From DASXTS01 sp036505275 (GTDB lineage Bacteria; Actinomycetota; Actinomycetes; Mycobacteriales; Pseudonocardiaceae): a stretch of DNA of 7,367 nt. The notes under the pieces are model-generated. The model did no database searches, had not been told where the DNA came from, and saw only the letters and a list, made by a program, of their open reading frames with translations. Below, piece by piece: positions 6,737 through 7,367 of this stretch. Numbering within the stretch: the first letter of the stretch is position 1; each line of letters opens with the position of its first letter. The DNA lies in contig DASXTS010000151.1 of assembly GCA_036505275.1 (NCBI GenBank), positions 1 through 7,367 on the forward strand, written 5' to 3'. The position numbers and the translations under genes were made by a program.

Positions 6737-7367
6737 ACAACGCGATCACCCAGCCGATCGCCCGGCCCGTGACCTGGATCCGGGACACCATCGACCGCAA
6801 CACGCGCCGGACCGTCAACGGTCTGCGCCTGCTCGGCGGGCTGGACCGGCCCAGGACCGGATGCACCCCACATCTCGCAGTCTGGCGGGAGGACCGGCCC
6901 AGTCTGCGGCGCTACCGCGCCGGGATGGACACCGGCCGGCCGCCGGTCCTGCTGGTGCCGAGCCTGATCAACCGCAGTCACATCTGGGACCTGCGGCCCG
7001 GCGACAGCTTCGTCGAAGGCCTCCAATCCCACGGCTACGACGTATTCCTCGTCGACTGGGGCGTGCCCGACGAGCGCGACGCCCACAACTGCCTGGCGAC
7101 CTACGTCGATGACTACCTGCCGGCCGCGTTCTCGGCGGTCCGCGAGCTGGCCGGTGAGCCGCCGATCGTCATGGGGCACTGCTTCGGCGGCGTGATCTCC
7201 GTCCTCTGGGCGGCGTCGACGCCGGAACGTCCGCCGGCGTTGGTGTGCCTGGGCGTTCCGACGAACTGGCTGGAGATGGGCCCGCTCGCCCAGATGACCC
7301 GACAGGGACGTCTGGATCCGGAGGACCTGCTCGACGGCACCGGCAATGTCCCGCCGACCACTCTGCT
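6733..7367 (+). CDS. phaC: Class III-like polyhydroxyalkanoate synthase (PhaC), N-terminal part
   Basis: The gene runs off the window; 212 residues are visible of a probable 340-360. The family polymerises (R)-3-hydroxyacyl-CoA into storage polyester. Seen: an alpha/beta-hydrolase core with PSLINRSHIWDLRPGDSFVE (76-95) and GYDVFLVDWGVPDERD (101-116), both very typical of class III PhaC, and the lipase-like box GHCFGG (148-153) with the catalytic Cys at C150. The catalytic Asp and His would lie beyond the edge. ATG 6733 overlaps the stop of the small gene (ATGA), with GGAG at 6723-6726 as ribosome binding site. The short N-terminus before the core fits class III rather than class I or II. A related PhaC-like hydrolase without polymerising activity cannot be excluded. 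Confidence 0.88.
   Translation, partial: MNNAITQPIARPVTWIRDTIDRNTRRTVNGLRLLGGLDRPRTGCTPHLAVWREDRPSLRRYRAGMDTGRPPVLLVPSLINRSHIWDLRPGDSFVEGLQSHGYDVFLVDWGVPDERDAHNCLATYVDDYLPAAFSAVRELAGEPPIVMGHCFGGVISVLWAASTPERPPALVCLGVPTNWLEMGPLAQMTRQGRLDPEDLLDGTGNVPPTTL

Overview
The window looks like chromosomal DNA of a high-GC actinobacterium. GC is high throughout, three genes start with GTG, and genes abut or overlap by 4 bp. The gene types (acyl-CoA ligase, SCP-X-type thiolase fold, DUF35 protein, CYP125/142/124-like P450, class III-like PhaC) are common in Mycobacteriales, Pseudonocardiales, Frankiales and relatives. The genus cannot be fixed from the sequence. All seven genes lie on the + strand. No RNA genes, insertion sequences, CRISPR arrays or clear terminators were seen.

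Left block (2-2124): the C-terminal 174 codons of a FadD-like acyl-CoA synthetase, then a thiolase-fold protein that starts on the base after the ligase stop, then a stand-alone zinc-ribbon/OB-fold DUF35 protein overlapping it by 4 bp. The thiolase-fold protein lacks the usual nucleophilic cysteine. It has tyrosines where SCP2 thiolases carry histidines, which is the pattern of Ltp2-type retro-aldolases. These work as a complex with a DUF35 partner, as in steroid side-chain cleavage.

Junction (2101-2148): a near-consensus promoter whose 18-bp spacer is almost filled by a perfect 22-bp palindrome, followed by a strong ribosome binding site. This looks like a repressor-controlled promoter for the right block.

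Right block (2157-6412): an HSL-family alpha/beta hydrolase with an unusual C-terminal extension, overlapping by 4 bp a 1024-residue self-sufficient cytochrome P450. The P450 is the most striking item. Its heme domain resembles the CYP125/CYP142/CYP124 group, which normally depends on separate ferredoxins. It is fused to a complete FMN/FAD/NADPH reductase very like that of CYP102A1 (P450 BM3).

End (6413-7367): a 54-bp gap with a 16-bp direct repeat at 21-bp period that duplicates the ribosome-binding region, a small 89-residue protein that may be a PhaE/PhaR-like accessory subunit, and the first 212 codons of a class III-like polyhydroxyalkanoate synthase (PhaC) overlapping it by 4 bp.

Taken together (inference): the P450 would oxidise a branched, isoprenoid or steroid-like chain using NADPH directly, the hydrolase would open or release an ester or lactone, the ligase would activate the acid as a CoA thioester, and the aldolase-DUF35 pair would cleave a beta-hydroxyacyl-CoA by retro-aldol reaction. 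Released acyl-CoA units could feed the PHA synthase. The substrate is not known from this window.
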